Notes: generated by a model from the sequence alone, not told the origin. 64,000 nt of DNA from Streptosporangium sandarakinum (GCF_013409935.1 NZ_JACCCO010000003.1:186001-250000); one strand, 5' to 3'; numbered from the stretch's first letter, positions 1 to 9,530 are shown. Numbers and translations: made by a program.

Positions 1-666
1 CGCAAGGAGTGGGAGCTGCGGATGGAGATCGCCGTGGCCCCCAGGTCCGGGGCGGTCGTCGCCACGTTGCGCGACGCGGTGGTCCGGCGCGGCGGGTTCA
101 CCCTCGGGCCGGTGGACCTGCAGATCGGCTGGGCCGAGCGGGTGGCGATCACCGGCGCGAACGGCTCGGGCAAGAGCACCCTGCTCGGCGCGCTCCTCGG
201 GCGGCTCCCCCTCCAGGAGGGCCACGCCTCGCTCGGCCCCGGCGTGGTCGTCGGGGAGGTGGACCAGGCCCGGGGGCTGTTCCTGGGCGGCGAGCCGCTG
301 CTGGACGCCTTCGGCGCCGCCGTGCCGGAGATGACGCCCGCCGACGTGCGGACGCTGCTGGCCAAGTTCGGGCTGCGCGCGGCGCACGTGCTGCGCCCGG
401 CGGCCACGCTGTCGCCGGGGGAGCGGACCCGGGCCGCCCTGGCGCTGCTCCAGGGCCGGGGCGTCAACCTCCTGGTCCTCGACGAGCCGACCAACCACCT
501 CGACCTGCCCGCGATCGAGCAGCTGGAGTCGGCGCTCGCCGTCTACCCCGGCACCCTCCTGCTCGTCACCCACGACCGGCGGATGCTGGAGGCGGTCCAC
601 ACCACCCGGCACATCCACGTCGAGGCGGGCCGGATCACGGAGCAGCCGGGCGCCTCCGCCTCCTGA
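1..666 (+). CDS. ABC-F family ATP-binding protein, C-terminal part (5' end outside window)
   Basis: The open frame enters from the window edge, so only the second ATPase half of an ABC-F protein is seen. Visible motifs are Walker A (GANGSGKST), an ABC signature (LSPGERTRAALALL) and Walker B with the ABC-F hallmark (LLVLDEPTNHLDL), followed by the switch histidine in LLVTHDRR. There are no membrane segments, as expected for this soluble class. Family members act on the ribosome as translation factors or antibiotic-protection proteins; the subclass cannot be decided without the N-terminal half and linker. The Met at 22 is internal, because the frame is open upstream with coding-like sequence (RKEWELR). 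The gene ends facing a minus-strand gene across a shared terminator. Confidence 0.9.
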   Translation, partial: RKEWELRMEIAVAPRSGAVVATLRDAVVRRGGFTLGPVDLQIGWAERVAITGANGSGKSTLLGALLGRLPLQEGHASLGPGVVVGEVDQARGLFLGGEPLLDAFGAAVPEMTPADVRTLLAKFGLRAAHVLRPAATLSPGERTRAALALLQGRGVNLLVLDEPTNHLDLPAIEQLESALAVYPGTLLLVTHDRRMLEAVHTTRHIHVEAGRITEQPGASAS

Positions 667-695
667 ACGCGCCCTCCGGGGACGCCGGAACGTCA

Positions 696-733
696 CCGCC
701 CGCCCGGAGTCCCTGAGGACGCCGGGCGGGCGG
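696..733. terminator. Bidirectional intrinsic terminator hairpin
   Basis: A perfect 12-bp inverted repeat (CCGCCCGCCCGG at 696-707 pairs with 722-733, 14-nt loop) lies between two convergent genes. It has no T-tract, as is usual for high-GC actinobacteria. Confidence 0.7.
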
Positions 734-740
734 CCGGGGA

Positions 741-1268
741 TCACCGCGAGAGGTAGAGGGTCTTCCAGGTGCCGGAGTAGAGGCAGTTGAGCGACGGCTG
801 GGCCGCCCTGGCCTCGGAGCAGACCTTCAGCTCCACCTGGTAGACGTTCCGGTGGTCGAACGTGAACGGCTTCGGCGTGCCGTACGAGCAGTCGCGGACG
901 GTGCGGTGCGTGAAGGGCAGGTTCCCGTCGGACGTCCGGTAGGTGATCCGGAAGACCGCCAGGCCGCAGGTCGCGCTCGCGCGGGTCAGGTCCTGGACGC
1001 GCCCGGAGATCCGGACGGTCTCGGCGGCGGGGATGTCGGCGTGGTCCTCGCCGGTGGCGCGCAGGGAGCCGGAGGCCTTGGCCCCGCGCCCCGGGGAGTA
1101 ACGGGGGCCCCAGATGACGGCGGGGGCCGCGGCGGAGTCCGCGTCTCCGGCGACGACGAAGGCGGCGGGGGTGGCGGGGGTGACCGCCTGGGCGGCCGAG
1201 GGGAGCGAGACGGCCGAGAGCGCGGCGGCGGCGAGGGCGAGGCCGGTGAGGAGGCGGGTGGCGATCAT
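741..1268 (-). CDS. Small secreted protein of unknown function
   Basis: The product is 175 aa. The ATG at 1268 is chosen over upstream in-frame starts because it follows AGGAAAGGA at good spacing and begins a clear signal peptide (MIATR, then an Ala/Leu-rich core ending near AAQA). The mature part of about 148 aa has four Cys (in ATCGL, RDCSY, KVCSE and LNCLY) that could form two disulfides, and a beta-rich composition. I recognise no catalytic motif. It is an exported, probably disulfide-bonded protein; homologues with this layout are usually annotated only as hypothetical secreted proteins. It is monocistronic and convergent with the ABC-F gene. Confidence 0.75.
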   Translation of the reverse strand: MIATRLLTGLALAAAALSAVSLPSAAQAVTPATPAAFVVAGDADSAAAPAVIWGPRYSPGRGAKASGSLRATGEDHADIPAAETVRISGRVQDLTRASATCGLAVFRITYRTSDGNLPFTHRTVRDCSYGTPKPFTFDHRNVYQVELKVCSEARAAQPSLNCLYSGTWKTLYLSR

Positions 1269-1489
1269 CGGAGCGGTCCTTTCCTGCGGTGGTATCCGCA
1301 GTGTGTTATGAGCTGCTTTCAGCGGGCTTGACCGCGCCTGCAGGCGAGTATCGGCGGACTTGACGCCGCCGGTGGCCGGTGCGGAGGCCGCTCCCGCACC
1401 GGGGCCCGGCGCCGGGGCCACCGGGACGCGCGGTGCGTGGGCATCACCCGCCCGTCGCGGGGAAGGGGGCCACCCAGGGAGGTGACGCC

Positions 1490-2224
1490 ATGGAGGCGCT
1501 GGGAATCGACATCGGCGGCTCGGGGATCAAGGGAGCCCCGGTGGACGTCGCGACGGGGAGGCTGACCCGGGACCGGCTGCGCGTCCCGACCCCGGTGCCC
1601 GCCGCGCCGGAGGCGGTCGCCGAGGTGGTCGCGCGGATCACCGGGCACTTCGAGTGGGCCGGGCCGGTCGGGATCACCTTCCCCGGGGTCGTGGTCGACG
1701 GGGTCACGATGTCGGCCGCCAACGTGGACCGGTCGTGGATCGGCGTGGACGCGCGGGCGCTGTTCGCCAAGGCCACGGGCCTGTCCGTGACGGTGCTCAA
1801 CGACGCCGACGCGGCCGGGGTGGCCGAGGTGACGCACGGCGCGGCCAGGGAGGCGGCCGGGGTGGTGCTGATGCTGACGTTCGGCACCGGGATCGGCAGC
1901 GCGTTGTTCGCCGACGGCCGGCTGGTGCCCAACACCGAGCTGGGACACCTGGAGCTTCACGGCAAGGAGGCCGAGAGGCGGGCCTCCGACCACGCGCGCG
2001 AGGCGCACGACCTGAGCTGGGACAGGTGGGCCGAGCGGGTGGAGGAGTACCTGCGGCACGTGGAGATGCTGTTCTCGCCGGCGCTGATCGTGATCGGCGG
2101 CGGGGTCAGCAAGAAGTCGGAGAAGTTCCTGCCCAAGGTACGGCTGCGCACCCCGGTCGTCCCGGCGGCCCTGCTGAACGAGGCGGGCATCGTGGGGGCC
2201 GCCATGGCGGCGGCGAAGGCGTAG
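1490..2224 (+). CDS. ppgK: Polyphosphate glucokinase (ROK family)
   Basis: The 244-aa product is a ROK-family sugar kinase. The N-terminal phosphate-binding loop DIGGSGIKG, the segment NDADAAG and the GTGIGSALF loop match the polyphosphate/ATP glucokinases of actinobacteria, which phosphorylate glucose to glucose-6-phosphate using polyphosphate. The C-terminal IGGGVSKK loop is also typical. The ATG at 1490 has GGGAGGTGACGCC just upstream; the longer frame reads into non-coding sequence. The enzyme is cytoplasmic. Its neighbour downstream is a cellulase with its own promoter and operator, so the kinase could feed cellulose-derived glucose into glycolysis, but no shared transcription is evident. 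Confidence 0.9.
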   Translation: MEALGIDIGGSGIKGAPVDVATGRLTRDRLRVPTPVPAAPEAVAEVVARITGHFEWAGPVGITFPGVVVDGVTMSAANVDRSWIGVDARALFAKATGLSVTVLNDADAAGVAEVTHGAAREAAGVVLMLTFGTGIGSALFADGRLVPNTELGHLELHGKEAERRASDHAREAHDLSWDRWAERVEEYLRHVEMLFSPALIVIGGGVSKKSEKFLPKVRLRTPVVPAALLNEAGIVGAAMAAAKA

Positions 2225-2426
2225 ACCGGCCGGGCGGACCGTTCCCCGGCGACCCGTGGTCCGGCTCCGCCCGCGCCGATCCCGTACGGCCGGCCGGAAC
2301 CGTACGGCCGGACTGAAAGTTTCATCGGACTCGAAGGACGTTCGGTGAGGTCAGCGGCGGGGACGGTCCCGGGGAAGCGCCTCCGGTGCGCAACACCCTG
2401 TACACATTCCCGAAACCTCCGGACTA

Positions 2427-2440
2427 TGGGAGCGCTCCCA
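2427..2440. promoter_or_regulatory. CebR/CelR-type operator of the GH6 cellulase gene
   Basis: The site is a perfect 14-bp palindrome, TGGGAGCGCTCCCA. This is the known binding sequence of LacI-family CebR (Streptomyces) and CelR (Thermobifida), which repress cellulase and cellobiose-uptake genes until cello-oligosaccharides bind. It lies 24 bp before the cellulase ATG and overlaps a plausible -10 (GACTAT, 2422-2427). The rest of the 240-bp gap holds two direct copies of CCGTACGGCCGG near 2282-2311 and nothing else recognisable. Confidence 0.88.
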
Positions 2441-2464
2441 CCCACGTCCTGGAGATGATCACGT

Positions 2465-4771
2465 ATGAGAGCTCATCCGCGTCGCCGCGCCTGGCGGCAC
2501 CGGGCGGCGACGTCGACGGCCCTGCTGGTGGCCGCCGCGGGCCTGGCCGCCGGGCCGGCCACCATGGCGCACGCCGCCGTCGCGTGCGACGTCAGCTACA
2601 CCACCAACGAGTGGCAGGGCGGGTTCACCGCCACCGTCAACCTGAAGAACCTCGGTGACCCGCTGAACGGCTGGACCCTCGGCTTCGCCTTCCCCGGCAG
2701 CCAGCAACTCCAGCAGGGCTGGTCGGCCACCTGGAGCCAGAGCGGCAACCAGGTCACCGCGAAGAACCTCGACTGGAACGGCGGCCTCGCCACGGGCGCG
2801 ACGACCAGCATCGGCTTCAACGGATCGTGGAGCGGAAGCAACCCCAAGCCCACCTCCTTCACGGTCAACGGCGTCACCTGCGGCGGGACCACCCCGACCA
2901 ACCAGCCGCCCACGGTGAGCCTGACCAGCCCGTCGAACGGCGCCACCATTCCGGCGGGCACGGCCGTGCCGCTCGCGGCGACGGCCGGTGACGACGGCGG
3001 GGTGAGCAAGGTCGAGTTCTACATCGACGGCGCCCTGGTCAACACCGACACCACCGCCCCGTACGGCTTCTCGGCGGCGAACGTGGGGACCGGCGGCCAC
3101 ACCGCCAAGGCCAAGGCCTACGACAACGCCTCCCCGGCGCTGTCCACCGAGAGCTCCGCGGTCTCCTTCACCGTGGGCGGCGGGAGCGGCACCCCGTCGA
3201 TCGTCGCCACCTCGACCGCGGTCACCGTGCCCGAGGGCGGTTCCAAGACGGTCGGGTTCAAGCTCAGCGCGGCTCCCACCTCCAACGTCACGGTCAACCT
3301 GACCAGGACGGGTGACTCCGACATCACCATCACGCCGTCCACGCTCACCTTCACGCCGAGCAACTGGAACACGGCGCAGAACGTGACGGTCTCGGCCGCC
3401 CAGGACAGCGACCAGGTCAACGGCACCGCCACCATCACCGCCGCGGCCACCGGCCACACCGGCGCCTCCGTCACCGCGACCGAGGACGACGACGACGTCA
3501 CCACGCCGCCGCCCGGCGAGCACGTCGACAACCCGTACGCCGACGCCACCGGCTACGTCAACCCCGACTGGTCGGCCAAGGCCAAGGCCGAGCCGGGCGG
3601 CACCGCCGTGGCCGACATCTCGACCGGCGTGTGGATGGACCGCATCGCGGCCATCGAGGGAACCTCCTCGGGCAGGGGCCTGCGCGCCCACCTCGACGAG
3701 GCGGTCAAGCAGGACGCCGCCAACGGCAGCAAGCCGCTGACGATCCAGTTCGTCATCTACAACCTGCCGAACCGCGACTGCTCGGCGCTGGCCTCCAACG
3801 GTGAGCTGCGCATCTCCCAGAACGGCCTGGCCCGCTACAAGACCGAGTACATCGACCCGATCGCCGCGATCATGAAGGACCCCAAGTACGCGGCACTGCG
3901 GATCGTGACGATCGTCGAGATCGACTCGCTGCCCAACCTGGTCACCAACCTCAACGTGCCCGACTGCCAGGAGGCCAAGTCGAGCGGCGCCTACGTCGAC
4001 GGCGTCCGCTACGCGCTGGACAAGCTGCACGCGATCAAGAACGTCTACACCTACGTCGACGCCGGCCACCATGGCTGGCTGGGCTGGGACACCAACTTCG
4101 GCCCCTCGGCCGACCTGTTCGCCAGCACCGTCTCCGGCACCGCCGCCGGCTTCGACAGCGTGGACGGCTTCATCACCAACACCGCCAACTACTCGGCGCT
4201 GAAGGAGCCCCACTTCACCATCAACACGACGGTGAACGGCCAGAGCGTCCGCCAGTCGAGGTGGGTCGACTGGAACTTCTACGTCGACGAGCTCAGCTAC
4301 GCCCAGGCCTTCCGGAACCTGCTCGTCCAGAAGGGCTTCAAGTCCACCATCGGCATGCTGATCGACACCTCCCGCAACGGCTGGGGCGGCTCGGCCCGCC
4401 CGACCGCTCCCAGCACCTCCACCGACGTCAACACCTTCGTCAACCAGTCGCGGGTCGACCGGCGCATCCACGCCGGCAACTGGTGCAACCAGAGCGGAGC
4501 CGGCCTCGGTGAGCGCCCGCAGGCCAGCCCCGCCCCCGGTCTCGACGCCTACGTCTGGATCAAGCCTCCGGGCGAGTCCGACGGCTCCAGCTCCGCCATC
4601 CCCAACGACGAGGGCAAGGGCTTCGACCGGATGTGCGACCCGACCTACACCGGCAACGAGCGCAACGGCAACAACCCGACCGGTGCCCTGGCGAACGCCC
4701 CGGTCTCCGGCCAATGGTTCTCCGCCCAGTTCCAGGAGCTGCTCAGGAACGCCTACCCGGCGATCAACTGA
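2465..4771 (+). CDS. Secreted GH6 exocellulase with N-terminal CBM2 and two linker domains
   Basis: The 768-aa exported enzyme cleaves cellobiose units from cellulose chains. In order it has a signal peptide (about 1-37, ending AHA), a CBM2 cellulose-binding module (about 38-138, starting VACDVSYTTNEW), a bacterial Ig-like domain (about 148-238, PPTVSLTSPSNGATI), a beta-sandwich linker (about 245-345) rich in Thr/Val, and a GH6 catalytic domain (about 355-768). GH6 signatures include NLPNRDCSALASNGEL with the catalytic acid near D438, VEIDSLPN, VDAGHHGWLGW and WIKPPGESDG. The long loops resemble cellobiohydrolases such as Cel6B of Thermobifida rather than endoglucanases. The start ATG follows GGAGATGATCACGT. 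Control by a CebR-like repressor is indicated by the upstream operator. Confidence 0.93.
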   Translation: MRAHPRRRAWRHRAATSTALLVAAAGLAAGPATMAHAAVACDVSYTTNEWQGGFTATVNLKNLGDPLNGWTLGFAFPGSQQLQQGWSATWSQSGNQVTAKNLDWNGGLATGATTSIGFNGSWSGSNPKPTSFTVNGVTCGGTTPTNQPPTVSLTSPSNGATIPAGTAVPLAATAGDDGGVSKVEFYIDGALVNTDTTAPYGFSAANVGTGGHTAKAKAYDNASPALSTESSAVSFTVGGGSGTPSIVATSTAVTVPEGGSKTVGFKLSAAPTSNVTVNLTRTGDSDITITPSTLTFTPSNWNTAQNVTVSAAQDSDQVNGTATITAAATGHTGASVTATEDDDDVTTPPPGEHVDNPYADATGYVNPDWSAKAKAEPGGTAVADISTGVWMDRIAAIEGTSSGRGLRAHLDEAVKQDAANGSKPLTIQFVIYNLPNRDCSALASNGELRISQNGLARYKTEYIDPIAAIMKDPKYAALRIVTIVEIDSLPNLVTNLNVPDCQEAKSSGAYVDGVRYALDKLHAIKNVYTYVDAGHHGWLGWDTNFGPSADLFASTVSGTAAGFDSVDGFITNTANYSALKEPHFTINTTVNGQSVRQSRWVDWNFYVDELSYAQAFRNLLVQKGFKSTIGMLIDTSRNGWGGSARPTAPSTSTDVNTFVNQSRVDRRIHAGNWCNQSGAGLGERPQASPAPGLDAYVWIKPPGESDGSSSAIPNDEGKGFDRMCDPTYTGNERNGNNPTGALANAPVSGQWFSAQFQELLRNAYPAIN

Positions 4772-4793
4772 CCTCCGCCTGATCCCTCTCACC

Positions 4794-4827
4794 CGGGTCC
4801 CCGGCCGCCTCGGCGGCCGGGGACCCG
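4794..4827 (+). terminator. Strong intrinsic terminator after the cellulase gene
   Basis: A 16-bp perfect inverted repeat (4794-4809 with 4812-4827, core GGGTCCCCGGCCGCC) has a tiny loop and is followed by GCCCCTTTCC. Confidence 0.85.
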
Positions 4828-4931
4828 CCCCTTTCCCCGGGGCGCGATATTGGGATGCGGCCACGGCGGTGGGTCGGGCACGATGGGCGGTCGGCTCCGG
4901 AACTTCGGGCTGAAAGTACTCTGGAAGCAGT

Positions 4932-7900
4932 ATGGGAACGCCTCCTTTGACACCTCCGCTCGCCCAGCTCCACGCGCGCCTGCCCGAACTCACCCTGCGT
5001 GACCAGCGCAGGCTGCGGCGCCGGCTCGACGGCGCCCGCAAGGTCAGAAACCGGGCCGCGCAGCAGAAGATCGCCGCGGAGATCACCTCCGACATCGAGA
5101 AGGCCGAGCGCCGGGTCGCCGAGCGCCGCGCGGGCGTGCCCACGATCACCTATCCGGAGAGCCTGCCGGTCAGCCGCCGCAGGGACGACATCCTGGAGGC
5201 GATCCGCGACCACCAGGTCGTGATCGTCGCCGGCGAGACCGGCTCCGGCAAGACCACCCAGCTGCCGAAGATCTGCCTGGAGCTGGGCCGGGGCGTCAAG
5301 GGCCTCATCGGGCACACCCAGCCGCGCCGGATCGCCGCCCGGACCGTCGCCGAACGCGTCGCCGAGGAGCTGGACACCCCGCTCGGCGAGGCCGTGGGCT
5401 ACAAGGTGCGCTTCACCGACCAGGTGAGCGACGGCACGCTCGTCAAGGTGATGACCGACGGCATCCTGCTGGCCGAGTTGCAGGGCGACCGCGACCTCGC
5501 CCAGTACGACACGCTCATCATCGACGAGGCGCACGAGCGCAGCCTCAACATCGACTTCATCCTCGGCTACCTCAAGCAGCTCCTGCCCCGCCGGCCCGAC
5601 CTGAAGATCGTCATCACCTCGGCCACGATCGACCCGGAGCGGTTCTCCCGGCACTTCGGCGACGCCCCCATCGTGGAGGTGTCCGGCCGTACGTACCCCG
5701 TCGAGGTCCGCTACCGGCCGGTGGAGGAGGACGACGACCAGATCCAGGCGATCAGCGACGCCGTGGACGAACTGTGCGCCGAGGGGCCGGGCGACATCCT
5801 CGTCTTCCTCAGCGGTGAGCGGGAGATCCGCGACACCGCCGACGCCCTGTCCAAACGCAAGGACGCCGAGGTGCTGCCGCTGTACGCCCGGCTGTCGGCC
5901 GCCGAGCAGCACCGGGTCTTCCAGCGCCACTCCGGCCGCCGCATCGTGCTGGCCACCAACGTCGCCGAGACCTCGCTGACCGTCCCCGGCATCAAGTACG
6001 TCGTGGACCCCGGCTTCGCCCGCATCTCCCGCTACAGCCACCGCACCAAGGTCCAGCGGCTGCCCATCGAGGCGATCTCGCAGGCGTCGGCGAACCAGCG
6101 CAAGGGCCGCTGCGGCCGCGTCTCCGAGGGCGTCTGCATCCGCCTCTACAGCGAGGAGGACTTCCTCTCCCGGCCGGAGTTCACCGACCCGGAGATCCTG
6201 CGCACCAACCTCGCCTCGGTCATCCTGCAGATGACCTCCATCGGCCTGGGCGACATCGGGGCCTTCCCCTTCGTCGAGCCGCCGGACCAGCGCCAGGTCA
6301 GGGACGGCTACGACCTGCTGCTGGAGCTGGGCGCGTTCGACAAGGCCAGGCAGATCACCCCGCTCGGCCGCAAGCTGGCCGGCCTGCCGGTGGACCCCCG
6401 CCTGGCCCGCATGGTCATCGAGGCCGACCACAACGGCTGCGTCCGCGAGGTCATGGTCATCGCCGCCGCGCTGTCCATCCAGGACCCGCGCGAGCGCCCC
6501 GCCGACAAGCAGCAGGCCGCCGACGAGAAGCACCGCCGGTTCGCCGACAAGGAGTCGGACTTCATCTCCTACCTGAACCTGTGGAACCACCTGCAGGAGC
6601 AGCAGAAGGAGCTGTCCTCCAGCGCGTTCCGGCGGTTGTGCAAGGCCGACTTCCTCAACTACCTGCGGGTTCGCGAGTGGCAGGACGTCTACGGCCAGCT
6701 CCGCCAGATGTCCAGGTCCCTCGGCGTCACCCTGAACGGCGTCCCCGGCGACGAGCAGAAGATCCACATCTCCCTGCTGTCCGGCCTGCTGTCGCACGTC
6801 GGCGTCAAGGACATCGACAAGAAGGGCGCGGACGGCCCCCGCCGCCCGATGACCGAGTACATCGGCGCGCGGAACGCCCGCTTCGCGATCTTCCCCGGCT
6901 CGGCGCTGGCGAAGAAGCAGCCCCTGTGGGTGATGTCCGCCGAGCTGGTGGAGACCTCCCGCCTGTGGGCCCGGGTCAACGCCAAGATCGAGCCCGAGTG
7001 GGTCGAGCCGATGGCCCAGCACCTGGTCAAGCGCACCTACTCCGAGCCGCACTGGGAGAAGAACCAGGGCGCGGTGATGGCGTACGAGAAGGTCACCCTG
7101 TACGGCGTGCCCATCGTGGCGCAGCGCAAGGTCAACTACGGCCGCATCGACCCCGAACTGAGCCGCGAGCTGTTCATCCGGCACGCCCTGGTCGAGGGCG
7201 ACTGGGAGACCCACCACGCCTTCTTCAAGGAGAACCGCAAACTCCTGTCGGAGGTCGAGGAGCTGGAGGAACGGGCCCGCCGCCGCGACATCCTCGTGGA
7301 CGACGAGACCCTGTTCGACTTCTACGACCGGCGCATCCCCGCCGACGTGGTCTCCGGCCGCCACTTCGACTCCTGGTGGAAGAAGACCAGGAACGAGCAG
7401 CCCGACCTGCTCAGCTTCGAGAAGTCGATGCTGATCAGCGACGCGGCAGGCGACGTCAGCCAGCGCGACTACCCCGACGTCTGGCGCCAGGGGAGCCTGC
7501 GCTTCCCGCTGACCTACCAGTTCGAGCCCGGCGCCGACGCCGACGGCGTCACCGCGCACATCCCGCTGGCCCTGCTCAACCAGGTCAACCCCGACGGCTT
7601 CGACTGGCAGATCCCCGGCCTGCGCGAGGAACTGCTCACCGCGCTCATCCGGTCCCTGCCCAAGGAGATCCGCCGCAACTTCGTGCCCGCCCCCAACTAC
7701 GCCAAGCAGGTGCTCCAGCGGGCCGAGCCCACCCGGGAGCCGCTGCTGACGGTGCTGGAGCGGGAGCTGGCCGCCCTCACCGGCGTGTGGGTGCCGCGCG
7801 AGGCGTGGCGGCTCGACCAGGTCCCCGACCACCTGCGGATCACCTTCCGGGTCGTCGACGGCCGCAAGAAGAAGATCGCCGAGAGCAAGGACCTCGCCGA

Positions 7901-8801
7901 CCTCAAGCGGCGGCTCGCCCCCCGGCTCCGCCAGACCCTCTCCCGCGCCGCCGACGGGCTGGAGAAGTCGGGCCTGACCACCTGGAACGTGGGGGAGCTG
8001 CCGAAGACGTTCGAGCAGCGCCGGATGAAGGCGTACCCGGCGCTGGCCGACGAGGGCGCGACCGTGGCCGTGCGGATGTTCGAGACCGAGACCGAGCAGC
8101 GCCGCGCCATGTGGGAGGGCACCCGCAGGCTGCTGCTGCTGAACACCCCCTCCCCGGCCAAGTGGGTGCTCGGCCGCCTGGACAACCAGGCCAAGCTCGC
8201 CCTCAGCCGCAGCCCGCACGCCGGCGCCGTCGCCCTGTTCGACGACTGCGTCGCCTGCGCCGCCGACAAGCTCATGAGCGAGTACGGCGGGCCGGTCTGG
8301 GACGAGGCGGCCTTCGCAGCCCTGCACGACAAGGTCCGCGCCGAGCTGTTCGACACCACCGAGGAGGTGGTCTCCCGGGCCCGGGACATCCTGGCCGTCT
8401 GGCACGCCCTCTCCACCCGCCTGGCCGAGGCGCGCTCCACCCCCGCGGTCGAGGACGTCCGCGACCAGGTGGGCGACCTGGTCTACCCGGGGTTCGTGAC
8501 CGACACCGGCCACCGTCGCCTGCCCGACCTGCTGCGCTACCTCAGGGCGGCGGAGCGGCGGCTGGAGAAGATGGCCGAGGACCCGTTCCGCGACGAGGAG
8601 CGGATGTACAAGCTCCACGACATCGAGGACGAGTACCACGACCTGGTGGAGAAGCTGCCCCCGGCCCGCCGTGCGGACGACGACGTCCGGGAGGTCCGGT
8701 GGATGATCCAGGAGTTGCGGGTCAGCTACTTCGCGCAGACCCTCGGCACGCCGTACCCGATCTCCGACAAGCGCATCCGCAAGGCCATGGAACGCCTCTG
8801 A
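4932..8801 (+). CDS. hrpA: ATP-dependent RNA helicase HrpA (DEAH box)
   Basis: The 1289-aa length matches full-size bacterial HrpA. The order is an N-terminal basic extension, Walker A GETGSGKTTQ (101-110), the DEAH motif in IIDEAHERSL (about residue 198), SAT motif TSATID, helicase C domain with QRKGRCGRV (motif VI), then HA2, OB-fold and the long DUF3418 C-terminal region characteristic of HrpA. It is a cytoplasmic helicase; in E. coli HrpA has been implicated in mRNA processing and in rescue of stalled or collided ribosomes. The ATG at 4932 follows a leader without a strong Shine-Dalgarno (CTGGAAGCAGT). It is monocistronic with terminators on both sides. Confidence 0.95.
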   Translation: MGTPPLTPPLAQLHARLPELTLRDQRRLRRRLDGARKVRNRAAQQKIAAEITSDIEKAERRVAERRAGVPTITYPESLPVSRRRDDILEAIRDHQVVIVAGETGSGKTTQLPKICLELGRGVKGLIGHTQPRRIAARTVAERVAEELDTPLGEAVGYKVRFTDQVSDGTLVKVMTDGILLAELQGDRDLAQYDTLIIDEAHERSLNIDFILGYLKQLLPRRPDLKIVITSATIDPERFSRHFGDAPIVEVSGRTYPVEVRYRPVEEDDDQIQAISDAVDELCAEGPGDILVFLSGEREIRDTADALSKRKDAEVLPLYARLSAAEQHRVFQRHSGRRIVLATNVAETSLTVPGIKYVVDPGFARISRYSHRTKVQRLPIEAISQASANQRKGRCGRVSEGVCIRLYSEEDFLSRPEFTDPEILRTNLASVILQMTSIGLGDIGAFPFVEPPDQRQVRDGYDLLLELGAFDKARQITPLGRKLAGLPVDPRLARMVIEADHNGCVREVMVIAAALSIQDPRERPADKQQAADEKHRRFADKESDFISYLNLWNHLQEQQKELSSSAFRRLCKADFLNYLRVREWQDVYGQLRQMSRSLGVTLNGVPGDEQKIHISLLSGLLSHVGVKDIDKKGADGPRRPMTEYIGARNARFAIFPGSALAKKQPLWVMSAELVETSRLWARVNAKIEPEWVEPMAQHLVKRTYSEPHWEKNQGAVMAYEKVTLYGVPIVAQRKVNYGRIDPELSRELFIRHALVEGDWETHHAFFKENRKLLSEVEELEERARRRDILVDDETLFDFYDRRIPADVVSGRHFDSWWKKTRNEQPDLLSFEKSMLISDAAGDVSQRDYPDVWRQGSLRFPLTYQFEPGADADGVTAHIPLALLNQVNPDGFDWQIPGLREELLTALIRSLPKEIRRNFVPAPNYAKQVLQRAEPTREPLLTVLERELAALTGVWVPREAWRLDQVPDHLRITFRVVDGRKKKIAESKDLADLKRRLAPRLRQTLSRAADGLEKSGLTTWNVGELPKTFEQRRMKAYPALADEGATVAVRMFETETEQRRAMWEGTRRLLLLNTPSPAKWVLGRLDNQAKLALSRSPHAGAVALFDDCVACAADKLMSEYGGPVWDEAAFAALHDKVRAELFDTTEEVVSRARDILAVWHALSTRLAEARSTPAVEDVRDQVGDLVYPGFVTDTGHRRLPDLLRYLRAAERRLEKMAEDPFRDEERMYKLHDIEDEYHDLVEKLPPARRADDDVREVRWMIQELRVSYFAQTLGTPYPISDKRIRKAMERL

Positions 8802-8807
8802 GCGGGG

Positions 8808-8827
8808 CCCCGCCTTTTCAGGCGGGG
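8808..8827. terminator. Convergent terminator hairpin
   Basis: CCCCGCC (8808-8814) pairs with GGCGGGG (8821-8827) across a TTTTCA loop. It lies between hrpA and the convergent Uma2-family gene. Confidence 0.6.
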
Positions 8828-8834
8828 GAGGGTG

Positions 8835-9530
8835 TCACAGGAAGATCGAGGTGTCCAGGTCGAAGTCGACGGGGTCGGGGATGCGGACGGGCTTGCCCAG
8901 CTCGGCGTGCACGGCGGTCCGGTAGGCGCCGTCCTCGGGGTCGCTGAGGACGGTGACCGCCGGCGGGGAGGAGACAGGGTCGATGATCATCATGATCGGG
9001 ATGCCGCATCCGGCGTAGACCCCGGGCTTGACGAGGTGGTCCGTCCGCGTGCTTCCCGGTGAGACGACCTCGGCCACCATGATCACCCCTGACGAGAGGA
9101 TCTCCCGGCCGCCCCACAGGGGGGCGTCCAGCGGCACGATGCAGTAGTCGGGGGCCATGGCGTCGCGGGGCCCTTCGATGCAGATGTCGACGTTTCCGTC
9201 GAAGCTCTCCCAGCCGTTGGCGTCTTCGACGGGGATCAGCGCTCGGCTGAGGATTCTGGCGATGCGGGCGTGCCGGGGGGTTCCGAAAGGGCTCACGATC
9301 AGGTTCCCGTCGATGATCTCTGTGCGCAGGGGGATGTCGGGGGAGAGGGATTCGAAGAACTTCTGGACTGTGCGGTCGGAGGCGCTGATGATCAGGTTGC
9401 CGTCGATGATCTCCGTCCGCGCGGGGAGCTCGGGGGGGAGCGCATCGCGGAACTCCCTCACAGTGCGAGGGGGCCACGCGCCCCGGAGGGCGTATCCGGA
9501 GAAAAGATCGCCGCGTACCGTCACCGCCAT
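8835..9530 (-). CDS. Uma2 family (DUF820) nuclease-like protein with duplicated N-terminal segment
   Basis: The 231-aa product has the PD-(D/E)XK-like core of Uma2 proteins: APDYCIV, then MVAEVVSPGS, then LVKPGVYAGCGIP and IIDP. These proteins are abundant in actinobacteria and cyanobacteria, and their role is not established. Two copies of a 31-residue unit lie in tandem at the N-terminus: residues about 22-50 and 53-81 both read RTV..F...L.P..P.RTEIIDGNLI.S. The usual family has one copy, so an in-frame 93-bp duplication is likely. The ATG at 9530 is the first sensible start. The gene stands alone and faces hrpA. Confidence 0.8.
   Translation of the reverse strand: MAVTVRGDLFSGYALRGAWPPRTVREFRDALPPELPARTEIIDGNLIISASDRTVQKFFESLSPDIPLRTEIIDGNLIVSPFGTPRHARIARILSRALIPVEDANGWESFDGNVDICIEGPRDAMAPDYCIVPLDAPLWGGREILSSGVIMVAEVVSPGSTRTDHLVKPGVYAGCGIPIMMIIDPVSSPPAVTVLSDPEDGAYRTAVHAELGKPVRIPDPVDFDLDTSIFL

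Noticed and set aside
741..1421. A longer version of the small secreted protein starting at 1421
   Set aside because: The extra 51 residues bury the signal peptide and lack a ribosome site, while ATG 1268 has both.
4764..8639. A 1291-codon open frame on the minus strand opposite hrpA
   Set aside because: It is composed of Leu/Val/Gly/Asp-rich text with no domain, mirrors the high third-position GC of hrpA, and has no ribosome site. It is an antisense shadow.
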